DNA from: Polaribacter sp. Q13 | Lineage (GTDB): Bacteria > Bacteroidota > Bacteroidia > Flavobacteriales > Flavobacteriaceae | DNA length: 64,000 nt | Assembly (NCBI RefSeq): GCF_016858305.2 | Contig: NZ_CP074436.1 | Location: forward strand, 1,260,001-1,324,000 | Reading direction: 5' to 3' | Part shown: positions 9,164 to 17,639 of the stretch, in pieces | Layout: each line of letters opens with the position of its first letter | Numbering within the stretch: the stretch's first letter is position 1 | Made by a program: the position numbers and the translations under genes | Notes under the pieces: model-generated | What the model was told of the DNA's origin: nothing | The model's database searches: none | Seen by the model: the letters and a program-made list of their open reading frames with translations, nothing else

Positions 9164-10165
9164 TTAATGTAGTATTTTAAATAATAGTTCTTTTAAAATA
9201 TCTTTTTGAGTTTGGCTTGCTCCTACTCCTTTACTCTTTACGTCTGCATCTCGCAAAAAAGCAATTACTTGCGCTACTTTTCGCATCGGATAATTCTTAG
9301 CAGCCAAAAAATATTCATCTACAAAATACGGACTCACGCCAAGTGATTTTGCTACAGATCCTTTAGACTTATCTTTTAATCCATGAAATAATAGCAGTTG
9401 TGTAAAGAAACCATTTAATAAAGAAATCGTCATTACCAAAGGGTTATTTTTAGGATTTTCTGCAAAATAATTTATAATTCTATTCGCTTTTACAATATTT
9501 TTTTCTCCTACCGACTTTCGTAATTCAAAATTATTAAAGTCCTTAGAAATACCAATATTATCTTCAATATGTTTGTCATCAATTATAGTATCTTTAGGTA
9601 GAATTAGCATTAATTTATCTAATTCATTAGATATTTTACTTAAATCTGTACCTAAAAATTCTACTAACATTTGAGAAGCTTTCGGCTCTATTTGATATTT
9701 TTTACCACTTAATACTCTACGAATCCAATCTGAAACCTGATTTTCATACAGCTTTTTACTTTCGTAAACTAAACCTGTTTTAGCGATTACTTTGTGCAAT
9801 TTTTTTCGCTTATCTAATTTTTTATACTTATAATTAAAAACTAAAACAGTGGTTGGTTGCGGATTTTCTGCATAAGAAACTAACTTTTCTATATTTCTGC
9901 TTAGATCTTGCGCTTCTTTTACAATTATAACTTGTCTTTCGGCCATCATTGGGTAGCGTTTTGCCGAAGAAACAATATCTTCTATACTAGCATCTCTCCC
10001 ATACATTACTTGCTGATTGAACCCTTTTTCGGATTCATCTAAAACATTTTCTTCTATATAATCAGAAATTTTATCAATATAATAAGGCTCATCACCCATT
10101 AAAAAATAAATAGGCTTTATATTCCCTTTCTTTATCTCTGAAACAATACTTCTTATTTCGTTCAT
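9164..10165 (-). CDS. holA: DNA polymerase III delta subunit
   Basis: 333 residues, normal length for HolA. The N-terminus (PIYFLMGDEPYYIDKISDYI) is the delta-subunit AAA+-like domain that contacts the sliding clamp. The middle has 'VSSAKRYPMMAERQVIIVKEAQ', a strongly conserved HolA pattern, and the C-terminal collar helices end KSKGVGASQTQKDILKELLFK. It opens and loads the beta clamp as part of the clamp loader. It is divergent to the HsdR-N-like gene with only 17 bases between start codons, so its own promoter must lie inside that gene; a TACTTTTG box on the minus strand at 10221-10228 is suitably placed. Confidence 0.95.
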   Translation of the reverse strand: MNEIRSIVSEIKKGNIKPIYFLMGDEPYYIDKISDYIEENVLDESEKGFNQQVMYGRDASIEDIVSSAKRYPMMAERQVIIVKEAQDLSRNIEKLVSYAENPQPTTVLVFNYKYKKLDKRKKLHKVIAKTGLVYESKKLYENQVSDWIRRVLSGKKYQIEPKASQMLVEFLGTDLSKISNELDKLMLILPKDTIIDDKHIEDNIGISKDFNNFELRKSVGEKNIVKANRIINYFAENPKNNPLVMTISLLNGFFTQLLLFHGLKDKSKGSVAKSLGVSPYFVDEYFLAAKNYPMRKVAQVIAFLRDADVKSKGVGASQTQKDILKELLFKILH

Positions 10166-10170
10166 TTTCT

Positions 10171-10178
10171 TACTTTTG
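10171..10178 (+). promoter_or_regulatory. TACTTTTG -7 box of the HsdR-N-like gene
   Basis: Exact match to the Bacteroidota TAnnTTTG -7 consensus, ending only 4 bases before the ATG at 10183. The transcript would start at or next to the start codon, suggesting a leaderless mRNA. No clear -33 TTG is visible at the usual spacing. Confidence 0.55.
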
Positions 10179-10182
10179 ACTG

Positions 10183-10626
10183 ATGCAAAAACTCAACCTA
10201 CCAACTTATAACTTCAAGCTCAAAAGTAGCGAAAATAAGACGCTTATTTTTGATAATTTGAGAAAAAAATATATGGTTTTAACTCCAGAAGAATGGGTTA
10301 GACAGCATTATGTACATTTTTTGATCGATGAAAAAAAATATCCTACTTCTTTAATTGCTTTAGAAAAACAGTTAACCATTAATAATCGCAAAAAAAGAAC
10401 TGACATTTTAGTTTTTAATAAAGAAGGAAATCATGAAATTATTGTAGAATGCAAAGCACCTTCTATTAAAATTACACAAGATACTTTTGATCAAATTGCT
10501 CGTTATAACTTAAAATTAAAAGCTACATTTTTAATAGTTACCAATGGTTTAGAGCATTTTTACTGCAAAATGGATTTTGAAAATGAGACATATATTTTTC
10601 TAAAAGAAATACCTAATTATAAATAA
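10183..10626 (+). CDS. HsdR-N-terminal-domain-like (PD-(D/E)xK fold) protein, solitary
   Basis: 147 residues, similar to the N-terminal domain of type I restriction HsdR subunits (HSDR_N_2 type). Visible motif: Asp74 in KRTDILVF and the Glu89-Cys-Lys91 pair in IIVECKAP, the PD-(D/E)xK nuclease signature, preceded by the 'LTPEEWVRQHYVHFLI' helix. No helicase domain, HsdM or HsdS is nearby, so this is not a restriction system. Flavobacteria commonly keep such a short stand-alone protein next to holA. A nuclease or nucleic-acid repair role is inference. The start is placed at 10183 because the next Met is residue 31, inside the conserved region. Confidence 0.8.
   Translation: MQKLNLPTYNFKLKSSENKTLIFDNLRKKYMVLTPEEWVRQHYVHFLIDEKKYPTSLIALEKQLTINNRKKRTDILVFNKEGNHEIIVECKAPSIKITQDTFDQIARYNLKLKATFLIVTNGLEHFYCKMDFENETYIFLKEIPNYK
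10221..10228 (-). promoter_or_regulatory. Candidate -7 box of holA
   Basis: Minus-strand TACTTTTG, 56 bases upstream of the holA ATG and inside the divergent gene. It fits the TAnnTTTG consensus; no supporting -33 element was established. Confidence 0.4.
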
Positions 10627-10772
10627 AATTGGTAAATCCTGCGATAGCAGAAATTAAGATTCATTACATAAAACAAATTCTAATATCCGATGCCATAATA
10701 ACCTTATATAAGCTTCGTTAAGTTTATCGTTTTTATTAAGAAAAAATTAGAATTAAACTAACTTATAAAATG

Positions 10773-10780
10773 TAAATTTG
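10773..10780 (+). promoter_or_regulatory. TAAATTTG -7 box of the GT2 gene
   Basis: TAnnTTTG match that ends 5 bases before the TTG start codon at 10786, again implying a very short or absent leader. The rest of the gap 10627-10785 shows nothing else recognisable. Confidence 0.5.
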
Positions 10781-10785
10781 CACCC

Positions 10786-11784
10786 TTGAAAATAGCAATT
10801 GTCATATTAAATTGGAATGGTCAAAAACTGTTAGAACAGTTCTTGCCATCGGTTCTGAATTTTAGTTCGCAAGAAGCGGATATTTATATAGCAGACAATG
10901 CTTCTACAGATTCTTCAATTAAATATGTGAAAGAATTTTTTCCTTCAGTTAAAATTGTAGAAAACATTGTAAATGGCGGTTATGCAAAAGGGTATAATGA
11001 TGCTTTGAAAAGAATAGATGCAGATATTTATTGCCTCTTAAATTCTGATGTTGAGGTTACGGAAAATTGGCTGAAACCCATTATTTCTGTTTTTAAAAGT
11101 GAAGAAAATACGGCTATTATTCAACCTAAATTATTAGATTTTAAAGACAAAACAAAATTTGAATATGCGGGTGCTGCTGGAGGTTTTGTAGATTTATACG
11201 GATATCCTTATTGTAGAGGTCGTATTTTTAATGAATTAGAAACCGATAATGGTCAATTTAATGATGAAGCTACTATTTTTTGGGCTTCAGGAGCTTGTCT
11301 ATTTATTCGATCTAAAGTATATCACCTATTAGGTGGTTTAGATGAAGATTATTTTGCACATCAAGAAGAAATAGATTTATGCTGGAGAGCACAAAATAGA
11401 GGTTACAAGGTAAAATACGTAGGTACTTCTACTGTTTATCATATTGGCGGAGCCACTTTGCAAGAAACAAATCCGCACAAAACATATTTAAACTTTAGAA
11501 ATAGCTTATTGAATGTAGTAAAAAATGTTCCTAAAAAATGGTTTCTATTCGTTATTTTTTCTCGTTTAATTTTAGACGGAATTGCAGGTCTTAAGTTTCT
11601 ATTAGAGTTCAATCCCATACATACTTGGGCCATCATTAAAGCACATTTTAGCTTTTATAAAAACTTCTTTAAATTTTTAGGTAAACGTAGAGTTTTACAA
11701 AAGAAACAAGAGTACAATCTACACACAAGTATTGTTTGGCAATATTTTGCTCTTGGCAGAAAAAAGTTTGATGATTTAAAGTAA
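10786..11784 (+). CDS. Family 2 glycosyltransferase, rhamnosyltransferase-like
   Basis: 332 residues from a TTG codon that gives the conserved start MKIAIVILNWNGQKLL. GT-A fold features: NGGYAKGYNDAL, the DxD-like LNSDVEV near residue 85-90, the acceptor-side GLDEDYFAHQEEIDLCWRA with its ED catalytic-type motif, and YHIGGATL. The C-terminal ~90 residues are basic with hydrophobic stretches and may lie against the membrane. It should transfer a sugar from a nucleotide donor to a surface glycan or protein; donor and acceptor cannot be told. It is a single-gene unit. An alternative first ATG is far inside the conserved fold, so TTG is the likely start. Confidence 0.88.
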   Translation: MKIAIVILNWNGQKLLEQFLPSVLNFSSQEADIYIADNASTDSSIKYVKEFFPSVKIVENIVNGGYAKGYNDALKRIDADIYCLLNSDVEVTENWLKPIISVFKSEENTAIIQPKLLDFKDKTKFEYAGAAGGFVDLYGYPYCRGRIFNELETDNGQFNDEATIFWASGACLFIRSKVYHLLGGLDEDYFAHQEEIDLCWRAQNRGYKVKYVGTSTVYHIGGATLQETNPHKTYLNFRNSLLNVVKNVPKKWFLFVIFSRLILDGIAGLKFLLEFNPIHTWAIIKAHFSFYKNFFKFLGKRRVLQKKQEYNLHTSIVWQYFALGRKKFDDLK

Positions 11785-11971
11785 TTGTAAAAAAATCTTG
11801 ATACTTTTTTTCATACTTTAAAAACCACCACCATTAACGTCTTTTATAAGTAGAAGAAAATTAACTAATTATTATATTTTTCAAATTATAAAAATAACTA
11901 CACGAACCTATCACTTCTATCTTTTGGGAGATGTCTTATAAAGAGGAGAATGGAAAATTGAGCTATATTAT

Positions 11972-12050
11972 GTAATTTCTCTCTTAGGTTGAAATAACAA
12001 AACAGCCCGTGATCATTTTCGCTTGAGATTTTTTTTCTCGTGTATAGAAA
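11972..12050 (+). repeat. Degenerate dispersed intergenic repeat, copy B
   Basis: Best preserved copy in the plus orientation, containing aatttctctctt, gaaataacaaaac, atcattttcgcttgagat and ttttttctcgtgt. It aligns with the reverse complement of 8506-8586 and with 45691-45760. The remainder of the 294-base gap 11785-12078 has no supported gene. Confidence 0.6.
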
Positions 12051-12078
12051 TAAAAAAAATGAAGCTTTACAACTAATT

Positions 12079-12699
12079 TTACAAAATTTCTAAACTCCCT
12101 TTGCCTTCTCTTATTACTTCTGGGTAGCCTTCAGTAAAATCTATAATCGTAGATCCTTGATTATCTCCATAACCCCCATCAATAACAATATCTACTAACT
12201 TACCCCATTTTTCAAAAATTAATTCTGGATCTGTCGTATATTCTAAAACTTCATCTTCATCTCTAATAGAAGTAGACACTATTGGGTTGCCCAACACTTC
12301 TACTAAAGTTCTAATAATATTATTATCAGGAATACGAATACCTACCGTTTTTTTCTTTTTAAAAACTTTCGGTAAATTATTACTTCCTGGTAAAATAAAG
12401 GTATAAGGACCTGGTAACGCCCTTTTAAGCACTTTAAAAGTAGCGCTATCTATTTGTTTTATATAATCTGATAAATGGCTTAAATTATTGCATATAAAAG
12501 AAAAATTAGCTTTTTCTAACTTTACACCTTTAATCTGAGCAATCTTTTCTAAAGCCTTATTATTAGTAATATCACAACCTAAGCCATAAACAGTATCTGT
12601 TGGGTAAATTACCAAACCGCCATGTTTTAAAACCCTAACAACTTTGTCTATTTCCTTTTGGTTTGGGTTCTCATTATATATTTTAATAAATTCTGCCAT
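12079..12699 (-). CDS. L-threonylcarbamoyladenylate synthase (Sua5/YciO/YrdC family)
   Basis: 206 residues, a single YrdC-like domain without the Sua5 C-terminal domain. Conserved positions: 'GGLVIYPTDTVYGLGCDITN' near residues 28-47, 'SFICNNLSHLSDYIKQ', 'PGPYTFILPGS' and 'KKTVGIRIPDN', and 'STSIRDEDEV'. It makes threonylcarbamoyl-AMP from threonine, bicarbonate and ATP for the t6A37 tRNA modification; the product is later methylthiolated by MtaB, also in this window. Some YciO-type paralogues have this architecture, so the assignment to the essential TsaC role is probable rather than certain. It is separated from the upstream response regulator gene by a terminator hairpin. Confidence 0.85.
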   Translation of the reverse strand: MAEFIKIYNENPNQKEIDKVVRVLKHGGLVIYPTDTVYGLGCDITNNKALEKIAQIKGVKLEKANFSFICNNLSHLSDYIKQIDSATFKVLKRALPGPYTFILPGSNNLPKVFKKKKTVGIRIPDNNIIRTLVEVLGNPIVSTSIRDEDEVLEYTTDPELIFEKWGKLVDIVIDGGYGDNQGSTIIDFTEGYPEVIREGKGSLEIL

Positions 12700-12712
12700 A
12701 TATTAAATGTAC

Positions 12713-12748
12713 AAAAACTCAACCTGATAACAATCATGTTGAGTTTTT
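12713..12748 (-). terminator. Terminator after the response regulator gene
   Basis: 11-bp stem aaaaactcaac (12713-12723) with gttgagttttt (12738-12748), loop of 14 bases. On the minus strand the 3' arm ends in a T run. It closes the two-component operon before the Sua5-type gene. Confidence 0.75.
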
Positions 12749-12772
12749 TATTTCTGGGAAATTATAATTTTC

Positions 12773-13474
12773 TTAAGATTTATCTACCATTCTAAATCCT
12801 TCACCATGTATATTTAAAATTTCTACCTTTTCATCGGGTTTTAGGTATTTACGTAGTTTTGCTATATAAACATCCATACTTCTAGACGTAAAATAATTGT
12901 CGTCTCTCCATATTTTTGTCAAAGCCAATTCTCTTGGCATTAAATCATTTTTATGAATTGCCAACATACGTAACAATTTACTTTCTTTTGGAGATAATTT
13001 AATAGGTTCTCCTTCTTTTCCAACAGATAAATGTCTTAACTTAGAATTGAAGAAAAAACCTCCAATTACAAATTCGAATTGTTCTGACTCTGCAGTTTTA
13101 TCTGTATCTTTTCGTTGTAAAATGGCCTTAATTTTATGCAATAATACTTCCGAATCGAACGGCTTATTTAAATAATCATCTGCACCAACAGCATATCCTC
13201 TTAAAACATCTTCTTTTAAAGTTTTTGCTGTTAAGAAAATAATTGGCACTTCTTTATTGGTGGTTCTAATATCTTGTGCAAGAGAAAATCCATCTTTACG
13301 AGGCATCATAACATCTAATATACATAAATCATAATCACTGTTTTTAAACATGATTAATCCTTCTATTCCATCTTTAGCATGAGTTACATTGTAATCATTT
13401 AATGCTAAATAATCTTTTAAGACCGTTCCAAAATTTGGATCATCTTCAACTAATAAAATTTTTTTACTTCCCAT
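12773..13474 (-). CDS. OmpR-family DNA-binding response regulator
   Basis: 233 residues. Receiver domain 1-120 has the acidic pair DD at 11-12, the phospho-acceptor Asp54 in CILDVMMP, the conserved Thr and Lys in FLTAKT and NKPF. The C-terminal winged-helix domain (~130-230) has 'LSPKESKLLRMLAIHKNDLMPRELAL' and 'TSRSMDVYIAKLRKYL'. It is phosphorylated by the histidine kinase encoded 11 bases upstream on the same strand. The pair resembles RprX/RprY-type systems of Bacteroidota, but the regulon is unknown. Confidence 0.93.
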   Translation of the reverse strand: MGSKKILLVEDDPNFGTVLKDYLALNDYNVTHAKDGIEGLIMFKNSDYDLCILDVMMPRKDGFSLAQDIRTTNKEVPIIFLTAKTLKEDVLRGYAVGADDYLNKPFDSEVLLHKIKAILQRKDTDKTAESEQFEFVIGGFFFNSKLRHLSVGKEGEPIKLSPKESKLLRMLAIHKNDLMPRELALTKIWRDDNYFTSRSMDVYIAKLRKYLKPDEKVEILNIHGEGFRMVDKS

Positions 13475-13485
13475 TGTTATATTTT

Positions 13486-15054
13486 TTAAATTAAAGGTAA
13501 TTTTACTGTAAATGTACTTCCTACTCCTTTTTCGCTTTCTACGACAACTGTACCATGATGTTTTTCTACTATTTCTTTTACATAGGCTAAACCAAGTCCA
13601 TGTCCTTTTACATCATGTATATTTCCTCTTTGCTCTCTATAAAACTTATCAAAAACGTTTTTTTGTACGGCCTTACTCATTCCTATTCCATAATCCTTTA
13701 CTTTAAAGATAAAGAACTTATTTGTACTTTCTGTATAAACTTCAATTTTTGGAGCCCCTTCAGAATATTTTAAACCATTTTCTAATATGTTGACAATTAT
13801 ATTTGTTAAATGAAATTCGTTCCCTGGAATTTCTGTGATAATCGCTTCAAAATGAGTCTCTAATGTTCCTTTTCTATCTTGTATTAATAAGCTTACGTGT
13901 GTTATTGCATCTTCTATTACATCGTGCATATCAATAGTTTCCTTACTAATATCTAATTGATTTTTCTCTAACCTAGATATTCTTAAGACATTTTCTACCT
14001 GAGAATGCATTCTTTTATTTTCATCTCTAATCATTTGCACATAGCGTAAAACTTTGTCCTTATCATTAATAATCTTAGGATTCTTAATAGAATCTAAAGC
14101 TAAATTAATAGTAGCTATAGGAGTTTTAAACTCATGTGTCATGTTATTAATAAAATCAGTTTTAATTTCTGATATTTTCTTTTGTCTTACCAATTGATAT
14201 AAAGAACTTGAAAAGGCAATTATAATAATAAAGATAAAAAACAAAGACAGTAATAAAATATTTGAAATACCAGAAAGTATGTGTTCATTTTTAGACGGAA
14301 ATGTTACATATAACTCATACTCAACGTGTCCATTTTCGTTAAAAAAAAGTGGATACCGATAGCTCTCCTTTTTATTAATCGTATAATAACCAGACTTTAG
14401 TTTTGTTGCTAAACCATCCTTACTATAAACCCCATATTTAAAATCTAAAAATATATTTCGTTTTGCTAATGCCGTTTTTATAGTAACCTTTAAATCATTA
14501 TTACTTATTCTTTGATGAATCGGTTTATTCTTTTTATAGTATTCAAAATATGGAGAATTATACGCATTTTCAATTTCCTTAAATCTTTTAGTAAAAGAGT
14601 ATCTTTTTTCATCTGTAGAAGAAAAAGCGTTATCTACACCTTTAATTAATCTAGAATGAAAAAAATCTTGCCTTCCTGTAACTCTTTTTACAATAATAGA
14701 ATCATTATCTAAAAAATCTGTTGGTAACTTAAAATTTTCTTCTAAATAGGTTGTTCCTAAAGAAAATCGCTCTTTCGATGTAGTATCTATTTCTTGAAAA
14801 AGGTAATTTCTAATTTGAGCATCATTTGCTAAACCTACATTTTCGAAAAAGTTCTCCATTTTTTTATCAAAAAAGGCCTTTTCTTTCTCATTGATTTTTT
14901 GAGATACACCTCCTAAAGATTTTTGAACTTCATTCTTAAATTGTTCATTCTTACTTGCCACAGCATTGTTTATCCAATACATCTGCACAGCAATAATTCC
15001 TATTAAAGAAATGCTCATTAAAACTACAATAAGAACAAACATTTTCTTACCCAT
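13486..15054 (-). CDS. Membrane sensor histidine kinase
   Basis: 522 residues. Two membrane spans (about 5-27 and 260-284) enclose a ~230-residue periplasmic sensor region rich in charged residues. The kinase core follows without an obvious HAMP domain: H-box His307 in NNMTHEFKTPIATI, N-box 'NIIVNILENGLKYS', G1 'KDYGIGM', F-box 'VFDKFYR' and G2 'KGHGLGLAYVKEIV'. It phosphorylates the adjacent OmpR-type regulator. A TAACTTTG box on the minus strand ends 4 bases before the ATG, so this unit is probably transcribed separately from coaE, from a nearly leaderless mRNA. Signal sensed is unknown. Confidence 0.93.
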   Translation of the reverse strand: MGKKMFVLIVVLMSISLIGIIAVQMYWINNAVASKNEQFKNEVQKSLGGVSQKINEKEKAFFDKKMENFFENVGLANDAQIRNYLFQEIDTTSKERFSLGTTYLEENFKLPTDFLDNDSIIVKRVTGRQDFFHSRLIKGVDNAFSSTDEKRYSFTKRFKEIENAYNSPYFEYYKKNKPIHQRISNNDLKVTIKTALAKRNIFLDFKYGVYSKDGLATKLKSGYYTINKKESYRYPLFFNENGHVEYELYVTFPSKNEHILSGISNILLLSLFFIFIIIIAFSSSLYQLVRQKKISEIKTDFINNMTHEFKTPIATINLALDSIKNPKIINDKDKVLRYVQMIRDENKRMHSQVENVLRISRLEKNQLDISKETIDMHDVIEDAITHVSLLIQDRKGTLETHFEAIITEIPGNEFHLTNIIVNILENGLKYSEGAPKIEVYTESTNKFFIFKVKDYGIGMSKAVQKNVFDKFYREQRGNIHDVKGHGLGLAYVKEIVEKHHGTVVVESEKGVGSTFTVKLPLI

Positions 15055-15058
15055 ACAT

Positions 15059-15066
15059 CAAAGTTA
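15059..15066 (-). promoter_or_regulatory. TAACTTTG -7 box of the histidine kinase operon
   Basis: TAnnTTTG match on the minus strand, 4 bases before the kinase ATG and inside the 109-base gap after coaE. The position predicts a leaderless or near-leaderless transcript. Confidence 0.5.
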
Positions 15067-15163
15067 CGGCTTTCAAAAATTGAATTTATTGTTTTTAACC
15101 TAAATTAACAGCTTTACTTTAAATTTAAGAGTATTTTAACAATCCTATTGAATAAAATTAAAT

Positions 15164-15754
15164 TCAACAGTATTTTTTTGTTAAAATATTATGGATATTA
15201 ATAACTTGAAATTCAGTATTTTCTTTACTTAAATTGGTAATAACGTAGTTAGATTGTAGTAGTTTTTTATCTTCTAACCATTGGTTTTTTATTCTGTTTT
15301 CCACATCCTTTTTAGAGCTATGATCTCTTAACATTGTTCTTTCTATTCTAACACTTAGAGGAGCATAAACAGAAATAATAATATCGCACTTTAAATTACT
15401 TTTACTTTCAAAAAGAATAGCATTTTCATATAATATATACTCTTTATTTGCATGCTGATGTACAAATTGTTGAAAATGATTTTTAACCTCTGGGTGTACA
15501 ATTGCATTTAAGGCCGCTAATTTGCTTTTATCCTGAAAAACAAGGTTTGCTATAAAAGGTCTATTTAATTGATTATCCTGATAAGATTCTTTACCAAAAA
15601 ACTCAATAATTTTAGCTTTAATTCTTGAGGAAGCATTAATTAACTTTTTGGCCTCAAAATCTGCATTGTAAATAGCAACTGTATCAAATTTAGCAAAAAA
15701 ATTAGCTACAGTCGTTTTACCACTACCAATGCCACCTGTTAAACCTACAACCAT
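15164..15754 (-). CDS. coaE: Dephospho-CoA kinase
   Basis: 196 residues, standard length. P-loop GLTGGIGSGKTTVANFF starts at residue 4, followed by 'NADFEAKKL' (the conserved DxxA-type region), 'HPEVKNHF' and 'ILYENAILFES'. It phosphorylates dephospho-CoA at the 3' hydroxyl, the last step of coenzyme A synthesis. It starts one base after the YbbR-like gene stop, so both are cotranslated. This ybbR-coaE pairing is common in Flavobacteriaceae. Confidence 0.94.
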   Translation of the reverse strand: MVVGLTGGIGSGKTTVANFFAKFDTVAIYNADFEAKKLINASSRIKAKIIEFFGKESYQDNQLNRPFIANLVFQDKSKLAALNAIVHPEVKNHFQQFVHQHANKEYILYENAILFESKSNLKCDIIISVYAPLSVRIERTMLRDHSSKKDVENRIKNQWLEDKKLLQSNYVITNLSKENTEFQVINIHNILTKKYC

Positions 15755-15755
15755 T

Positions 15756-16694
15756 TTATTTTTGAATTAAAAAATCTATTTTATTAGGAATTATTTTAAA
15801 ACTTTTAACATAATCTGGACTCCCTATTACTTTGGGTAACAAATAATCCAGGTTATTCTCTTTAGTAACATTGTAATCACAAACAACTTTAAAAAAGTTT
15901 TTATCAATTTTATTAAAGTTAGACAGCCCCACCACATAAACAACTTCTACAGTTTTATTTAGTGTAGTAATAGTTACACCTTCTGGAAGGTTTTTTACTA
16001 AAAACGGAATTTCTAAAGTGCCTTCTGTAAATTTTTCTACTTTACCACTTATTGCTGCAAATGTTGATTTTACTTTAATATTACTCGAGTTTTTAGGTAA
16101 TATAATTTCTACTTGTTTCGAGAAATCTGACCGAACATCATCTAATTTTAATAATTTTAAATTGATGGATGTTATCTTATTTATTTGAGCTTCTGGTCCA
16201 GAAATTAAAATACTATCTGGTTTTACAACTACAGGCTCTAAAATATCATAACCAATATGATAATTAATATCTAAATTAGGCTTTAAGGGCACTTTCTTAG
16301 ATGTTAAAGTGCCAATATCTAAGTAAATAGTATCTAAAACAATTTCTTGTAATTGAACACCAGAAGGCAATTGTTTTTGAATAGTGTTTACCTGATTTCT
16401 TGTTAAAAAATAATACTTACTAGAAGATTTTTTAAGTAAACTATTTGCATTTAAGGCAATACTTTTATCACCAAAATTAGAGCTTATAATATTAAATCCA
16501 GACGATTTTACAATAATATCTATTTCTTTTATTGGTTTTTTCTGCAACAACTTATCTTGTGGAATATTTGTGTATTTTACAGGAAAAGTTAATGTTGTAA
16601 CATACTCTTTAGAGAGCGTAATTAAAAACCACATTAAAATAGATGCTATTAAAAAACCTATAAAACTTTTCGATATTTTTTTATTCTTTATCAA
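15756..16694 (-). CDS. YbbR-like (CdaR-type) domain protein
   Basis: 312 residues with one N-terminal membrane span (about 10-28) and an extracytoplasmic region built of YbbR-like repeats, visible as 'FPVKYTNIPQDKLLQKKP', 'KVPLKPNLDINYHIGYDILE' followed by 'VVVKPDSILISGPE', and 'TLEIPFLVKNLPEGVTI'. In Firmicutes the CdaR relatives regulate the c-di-AMP synthase CdaA; whether that holds here is not shown, since no cdaA is in the window. It is separated from the upstream yajC by a terminator hairpin at 16746-16779 and is coupled to coaE. Confidence 0.85.
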   Translation of the reverse strand: MIKNKKISKSFIGFLIASILMWFLITLSKEYVTTLTFPVKYTNIPQDKLLQKKPIKEIDIIVKSSGFNIISSNFGDKSIALNANSLLKKSSSKYYFLTRNQVNTIQKQLPSGVQLQEIVLDTIYLDIGTLTSKKVPLKPNLDINYHIGYDILEPVVVKPDSILISGPEAQINKITSINLKLLKLDDVRSDFSKQVEIILPKNSSNIKVKSTFAAISGKVEKFTEGTLEIPFLVKNLPEGVTITTLNKTVEVVYVVGLSNFNKIDKNFFKVVCDYNVTKENNLDYLLPKVIGSPDYVKSFKIIPNKIDFLIQK

Positions 16695-16745
16695 GGAGGT
16701 TATATTTCAATTTTATGCAATCTACACAAAAGCATGTAAACAAAA

Positions 16746-16779
16746 AAGTGAGCAGTATCTAAAAAGACAAAGCTCACTT
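16746..16779 (-). terminator. Terminator after yajC
   Basis: 8-bp stem aagtgagc (16746-16753) with gctcactt (16772-16779). On the minus strand the 3' arm runs directly into six Ts, a good rho-independent terminator. It splits nusB-DUF1573-yajC from ybbR-coaE. Confidence 0.75.
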
Positions 16780-16800
16780 AATACTTTTAAAACTTAATTT

Positions 16801-17121
16801 TTATTTTTTAGCTGGAGCTAATTTTTTATTGGTCAATTCCATAGAAATTGCAGAGCGTTCAAACTTAATTTTCCCTGCTCCTGTTTCTACCGTTACCGTA
16901 CCTTCTGTAGCATTTATTTCTGCTATTTTACCATGAATTCCACTAGATGTTACCACTTTTGCGCCTTTTTTAATTTCAGCCTGAAAAGCTTTTTCCTTTT
17001 TTTGGCGATTCATTTGTGGTCTAATCATAAAAAAATAGAACACTACAATAATTGCTAAAAAAGGTAACATACTCATTAAACTACCTACTCCTTCTTGTAA
17101 AAATATTACAGTTGATATCAT
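16801..17121 (-). CDS. yajC: Preprotein translocase accessory subunit YajC
   Basis: 106 residues. A single membrane span (about 16-33, PFLAIIVVFYFFMIRPQ) is followed by the basic QMNRQKKEKAFQ stretch and the cytoplasmic domain with 'KKGAKVVTSSGIHGKIAEI'. YajC associates with SecDF-YidC at the Sec translocon. It lies 5 bases after the DUF1573 gene, the usual flavobacterial arrangement. Confidence 0.93.
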   Translation of the reverse strand: MISTVIFLQEGVGSLMSMLPFLAIIVVFYFFMIRPQMNRQKKEKAFQAEIKKGAKVVTSSGIHGKIAEINATEGTVTVETGAGKIKFERSAISMELTNKKLAPAKK

Positions 17122-17126
17122 TATTA

Positions 17127-17588
17127 TTATGCTTTTGGTGTTACAGAACCTTTAAGTGTTAAGATTTCTCTACCTGCTTCTGTATTCGTTGTTAAAGTTA
17201 CTGTTTTCTGTTGTCTGTTTGGTTTACCGCTTGTGTTAAATTTTACATTAACAGTACCTGTTTCTCCTGGTTTAATAGGTGTTTTAGGCCATGTAGGAAC
17301 TGTACAACCACAAGATCCTTTTGCGTTTGTAATTACTAAATCTGTTTTACCAGAATTAGTTACTAAAAAACTAGTTTCTACAATATCTCCTTCATTTACA
17401 GTACCAAAATCGTATACTTTTTTATCTAAAGAAATAGATGCTGTTCCTTTTTTAATTTCATTATCTCTAGACGATGCTTGGTCTAAATTTTCCTTGTTAA
17501 TTTTTTTTACTGCACTTCCGCCGTCTTTACAAGCGGTAAAAAAAGATGCTGTAATTACAAATGCTAATAAAATTGTTATTTTTTTCAT
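17127..17588 (-). CDS. DUF1573 domain lipoprotein
   Basis: 153 residues. Lipoprotein signal with lipobox SFFTAC, then a DUF1573 immunoglobulin-like domain (about 45-150): 'YDFGTVNEGDIVETSFLVTN', 'NAKGSCGCTVPTWPKTPI', 'GETGTVNVKFNTSGKPNRQQ'. The CGC motif is a family hallmark. The function is not established; ASH/MSP-like folds of this kind are common in exported Bacteroidota proteins. It lies between nusB and yajC, as in many relatives. Confidence 0.9.
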   Translation of the reverse strand: MKKITILLAFVITASFFTACKDGGSAVKKINKENLDQASSRDNEIKKGTASISLDKKVYDFGTVNEGDIVETSFLVTNSGKTDLVITNAKGSCGCTVPTWPKTPIKPGETGTVNVKFNTSGKPNRQQKTVTLTTNTEAGREILTLKGSVTPKA

Positions 17589-17639
17589 TATGATTTAATT
17601 TTGTGTAAAAATAATAAATAATTTTTCGAAAACAATAGT

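Noticed and set aside
10183..10626. Part of a type I restriction-modification system.
   Set aside because: Only the short N-terminal-type domain is present, with no helicase, methylase or specificity gene nearby.
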